DNA of 43,252 nt from a virus. Position numbers and translations under genes: made by a program. Positions 40,413-43,252 of this stretch are shown piece after piece. The stretch is taken from IMG/VR virus record IMGVR_UViG_3300021373_002045, positions 1-43,252 of that record; one strand, written 5' to 3'. The first letter of the stretch is position 1, and every line of letters begins with the position of its first letter. Under the pieces are notes generated by a model. The model made no database searches, was not told the origin of the DNA, and saw nothing but the letters and a program-made list of their open reading frames with translations.

Positions 40413-42260
40413 TTAAATATTATCATTAACATACCTGCAAGACCATATGGTAAGACTATATTTTACGCCAGTGCGTAATGGCAGGCATTCATGCCCATGT
40501 GTTACTTGTCCAGGGAACAAGATCATTTTACCTACAGGTATATCTTTATTAGATATGCCTTGGCGTGGGTAAACTAATTCTGCACCCTCATAATCATCAT
40601 TTAACTTTACTGATCCAGTCACTAAACTAGCGTCATGGTGTAGGTTTAAATTTGTTTGTGTATCCATTGCATAACGCATTACAAAGCCATCACGCAAGCC
40701 ATACATTTGTAAGGGTTGCCAATAATGTTCTACTGTTGGCACTATATACTTGGACCAGGCATTTTCTAGATCATCCCATAAACCTAGTTCACGCATGCGT
40801 ATTTCTTGAGCCGGGAACTTATCATAAGACAAGGATCCCCAACCACCATGCTTATCTGCAATTGCTATTAAATCTTCGCATTGTGTTTGTGTCATAAAGT
40901 CAACCACAAGCATGTCCGGTGTAAGGATATCTACTTTGTTATGGTGTGGTATAAAAAGTGATGGTGCCGGTGGGTAAAACTGCTTATACAAGTTATCAAA
41001 CACTTGTTTAGCCTCATCACCACCATTGCCATGATATATACAAGGGCATACCTCTGTAACTGGGTTATGTAATTGATTACCCATCTTAGCTGTTTGTGGC
41101 TCATGCGTTTGAAATATGTAACTTTCATAATCTAGTTTTATGTTGTATTTACCTGCTAAAAATACTTTTTGGTAAAATAACTGATCATCAGCATCGTCTG
41201 CAATATCACTGGTATTTATAATACTTAATAAAGTATTAGCTCTACCTATAAAGGTGCCACTGTTTAAATACTTGTATGGTGTTTCTGATTTTGGAAACTG
41301 ATCTGCCAGGCTTGCATCGGGCCAACAAGTAGACTCAGCACTAAACACAACATCTGCATCCATATGCAAAAACCTTTCATGTATGGTTTCAAGATCATCA
41401 GCGTAAAACACATCAAATGCATCAGTAAAAAGCACAACATCAGATGGGTGTATTGTTTCTAAATACTTACGCAATAAGTTAATTTTCATGCCACCACCTG
41501 GTCCAACCATGTCCGTGCCTTTCCATTCAACATTCATACCAATGTTTCTTAGATCTATACCATGCATCCTACTGCTTGTATTTACTTGCAAGCACCTTTT
41601 ACGATCATCACCACAAGTAACAGCATGCACAACATAGTTTCTAAATGGCTTGCCATCTTCTATATCGCTACCACCAAAGCCCTCCCTGGACAATTGGTTG
41701 CAATGGTCTTGTTTTAGGGCTACAGCTCTAACTAACTTACCTTCAGTTATAAGATCCGGCACAAAGTTATCTACAGGCACCATGTTTTCTTTATCCATAT
41801 GCCTAAGTAATATGTTTGCACCTTTGGGTGTTAATACATATGCAGTAAGGTTGTAAGGATAGCCAGGCACTTCTACAAGATCATCTACACTTTTAACAAG
41901 ATCCGGCTCATTTTCATTTCTTTGCAAATATATAAAATCATATGTTTTTGCTAGATCTTCATATATTGCCTCATTCCAATGCTCATTGATCACTGCATCA
42001 TCTTCCATAATTATTACAGGATCTTTACCACTAGCTACTATTTGCCATGCTGATGCGTGTGACATAAAGCATGCAACTTCATTTTGCTGCAATGGTCTGT
42101 TTTTATATGGCTCTAGCCAACCATCTTTAGCTTTACAATCTCTAAAGACTAACTGGCTACCATCATAAGCATGCATAAACTGATAATCTTGCAGGTTGTT
42201 TTTTTGAAAGGATCTTTTACGATCAGTGCGTTTAAGCAGGCTTATAACTAACTTTTTCAT
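40413..42260 (-). CDS. PLOD-like fusion: GT25 domain, PLOD-type glycosyltransferase domain, 2OG-Fe(II) lysyl hydroxylase domain
   Basis: 615 residues, three domains. Residues about 1-205: GT25-type, VISLLKRTDRKRSFQKNN, NEVACFMSHASAWQIVASGK, VIIMEDDAVINEHW. Residues about 215-440: the PLOD/procollagen galactosyltransferase-type fold, HPSDVVLFTDAFDVFYADDL (DxD-like), VVFSAESTCWPDASLADQFP and YLNSGTFIGRANTLLSIINT. Residues about 455-615: an oxygenase with HHDAS (HxD), DDYEGAELVYPRQGISNKDI, MILFPGQVTHGHECLPLRTG (second His) and VKYSLTIWS. Animal PLODs and the mimivirus L230 enzyme have this combination for collagen lysine. No collagen-like substrate is seen here; the target may be a virion protein. 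Confidence 0.88.
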   Translation of the reverse strand: MKKLVISLLKRTDRKRSFQKNNLQDYQFMHAYDGSQLVFRDCKAKDGWLEPYKNRPLQQNEVACFMSHASAWQIVASGKDPVIIMEDDAVINEHWNEAIYEDLAKTYDFIYLQRNENEPDLVKSVDDLVEVPGYPYNLTAYVLTPKGANILLRHMDKENMVPVDNFVPDLITEGKLVRAVALKQDHCNQLSREGFGGSDIEDGKPFRNYVVHAVTCGDDRKRCLQVNTSSRMHGIDLRNIGMNVEWKGTDMVGPGGGMKINLLRKYLETIHPSDVVLFTDAFDVFYADDLETIHERFLHMDADVVFSAESTCWPDASLADQFPKSETPYKYLNSGTFIGRANTLLSIINTSDIADDADDQLFYQKVFLAGKYNIKLDYESYIFQTHEPQTAKMGNQLHNPVTEVCPCIYHGNGGDEAKQVFDNLYKQFYPPAPSLFIPHHNKVDILTPDMLVVDFMTQTQCEDLIAIADKHGGWGSLSYDKFPAQEIRMRELGLWDDLENAWSKYIVPTVEHYWQPLQMYGLRDGFVMRYAMDTQTNLNLHHDASLVTGSVKLNDDYEGAELVYPRQGISNKDIPVGKMILFPGQVTHGHECLPLRTGVKYSLTIWSCRYVNDNI

Positions 42261-42850
42261 TTAATTGCATATATATCGTTTTGCTCTACATATACTAAGT
42301 AACCATGCTTTTCCAATAACAACTTAATATATGTATCATCAACATGGCTATGCTCTAGTTTTATTATGTCCGGTTTTATATCCCAACTATATACATCTAA
42401 AATATTTTGCTCATGTCCTTCAACATCTATTTTTAAGTAATTTATATGCTCCCACTTATATTTAGCTATAAGGCTATCTAATGTCATACATGGCACATCT
42501 ATAACCTCATCTATAAACTTTTGGTTGCCTTCAAGATCAAACATCCTTTCGCCTAAATGATTATCTGCAACAACACTTGATATGCCCCTACGCCATTCAC
42601 TACCATGCCCCCTGGACTCTTTACTAGGTGGTAATGCACATGCAAAGCTGATATCTCCGTTGTAATCACTTATTGCAATGTTTTCTAAGTGCAGGTTGTC
42701 CTTATGCTTAACTTTATCAGCAAGCGTTTGCAGGTTGTTAAAATAATATGGTGCAGGCTCAACCATTACCCCTAACCATTCTCCACTTTCTATAAGTGGC
42801 ATATTTGTGCCAAAGTCACACGATCCGATTTCTATAAATGTTTTTAACAT
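42257..42850 (-). CDS. FkbM-family methyltransferase
   Basis: 197 residues from the ATG at 42850, which has GGAG ten bases upstream. MLKTFIEIGSCDFGTNMPLI gives the glycine-rich SAM site, GVMVEPAPYYFNNL the acidic ribose-binding strand, and LDSLIAKYKWEHINYLKIDV plus EGHEQNIL the family end. These enzymes O-methylate sugars or small hydroxyls. It overlaps the PLOD-like gene by 4 bp, which suggests that it caps a sugar added by that enzyme. Confidence 0.88.
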   Translation of the reverse strand: MLKTFIEIGSCDFGTNMPLIESGEWLGVMVEPAPYYFNNLQTLADKVKHKDNLHLENIAISDYNGDISFACALPPSKESRGHGSEWRRGISSVVADNHLGERMFDLEGNQKFIDEVIDVPCMTLDSLIAKYKWEHINYLKIDVEGHEQNILDVYSWDIKPDIIKLEHSHVDDTYIKLLLEKHGYLVYVEQNDIYAIK

Positions 42851-42852
42851 AT

Positions 42853-43252
42853 TTATCTCCATTTAGGGCCTTCCACCCAAGCCACAAGGCTTTTTCTTTC
42901 CCCAAATGTCACTGGCTCAACCATGTGCTGTATTGGAGATAGGAAAACTAAAACAGTCCCCCTTTGTTTTAATTGTTCTGGATCCGGCTGTTCATGCCCA
43001 TCACCAAATTTAAAGTCACCACCCTCATACTCATTTGGGTGACTTAGTTGTAATGTGAAACTTAGCTTACGATCATAAGCAGTTGTAGGGCCTGCCCAAA
43101 AAGTATCATGGTGCCAGTTGTAATGACCTTTGTTATGCCCAAAGTATTTTGTGTATTGTATGTCTTGTAAATAATTTGCATCTACATTGAAAGCATTTCG
43201 GTTTGCTTCCATTGTGTAGTAATAAATAAGATCTGCAATAAACCTACTGTTA
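42853..43252 (-). CDS. 2OG-Fe(II) oxygenase (prolyl 4-hydroxylase-like), copy 3, cut by the window edge
   Basis: The reading frame stays open from 43212 to the edge (43252), so the true start is outside; the ATG at 43212 is internal. The visible part (about 132 residues) has HYNWHHDTFW (HxD), LSFTLQLSHPNEYEGGDFKF, QHMVEPVTFGERKSLVAWVE (second His and Arg) and the end GPKWR. About 60 N-terminal residues, as in the 14063 paralogue, are missing. Same family as copy 1 but only moderately similar. Confidence 0.9.
   Translation of the reverse strand, partial: NSRFIADLIYYYTMEANRNAFNVDANYLQDIQYTKYFGHNKGHYNWHHDTFWAGPTTAYDRKLSFTLQLSHPNEYEGGDFKFGDGHEQPDPEQLKQRGTVLVFLSPIQHMVEPVTFGERKSLVAWVEGPKWR

Noticed and set aside
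1-43252. tRNA, tmRNA, CRISPR array, integrase or insertion sequence
   Set aside because: No cloverleaf-type segment, regularly spaced direct repeats of CRISPR size, tyrosine/serine recombinase or transposase motif was seen in the intergenic gaps, most of which are under 100 bp. A covariance search was not possible here.
42853-43252. Joining the two window ends as one circular genome
   Set aside because: Across the junction the oxygenase frame runs only about 22 codons of Gly/Pro-rich sequence to a stop at 66-68, with no ATG and no N-terminal domain, and the capsid gene would still be missing.

Overview
The window is a 43 kb piece of a tailed double-stranded DNA phage, or a prophage-like element. 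It is AT-rich (about 37% G+C by eye), almost fully coding, and tightly packed with stop-start overlaps of the TAATG type. The host is Gram-negative: the phage has a two-component spanin, several lipobox or signal-peptide proteins, and a CsgG-type outer-membrane protein. The tail module (major tail protein, frameshifted G/GT chaperone, tape measure, DUF2460, DUF2163, cysteine peptidase, giant tip protein) follows the order of long-tailed siphophages and alphaproteobacterial gene transfer agents. An AT-rich marine phage fits best, possibly of an alphaproteobacterium, but this is inference from gene content; nothing here names the host.

Layout. (1) 1-127: a G+C-rich repeat with an 11-bp period, then a minus-strand terminator. 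(2) 233-6494, minus strand: ParB-domain DNA methylase, small terminase, large terminase, portal, Mu F-like head protein and a small cytidylyltransferase. (3) 6588-16952, plus strand (early block): HTH replication protein, Toprim primase-helicase, RecB-like nuclease, Sak3/DUF1071-like annealing protein, an SSB-like acidic-tailed protein, HNH protein, PAPS-reductase-like protein, C5-cytosine methyltransferase, a 2OG-Fe(II) oxygenase and a run of small unknown genes ending at a strong terminator. A small Cro/C1-like regulator lies backwards inside this block (9113-9322). (4) 43252 down to 16953, minus strand (late block): hydroxylation/glycosylation/methylation genes, head-tail joining and tail genes, a 1670-residue tail tip protein ending in a Hint domain, small membrane proteins, a curli-like export cassette with a FecR protein and a CHASE2-adenylate cyclase, and finally lysis genes (spanins, holin-like protein, SNase, lysozyme).

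Two gene groups stand out. The first is 19164-24009: CsgF-like, CsgG-like and curlin-repeat proteins followed by a FecR-domain protein and a membrane class III adenylate cyclase. The genes all overlap and sit between tail and lysis genes, so the phage appears to carry an amyloid-export and signalling unit. The second is 38392-43252: a PLOD-like protein (two glycosyltransferase domains plus a 2OG-Fe(II) oxygenase), two further 2OG oxygenases and an FkbM methyltransferase beside the head-tail genes. This suggests hydroxylation and glycosylation of virion or host-surface molecules.

No major capsid protein, scaffold or prohead protease is visible, and the gene at 43252 is cut by the window edge. 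The window is therefore not a complete genome as given; the capsid genes probably lie beyond position 43252. No tRNA, CRISPR array, insertion sequence or integrase was seen.
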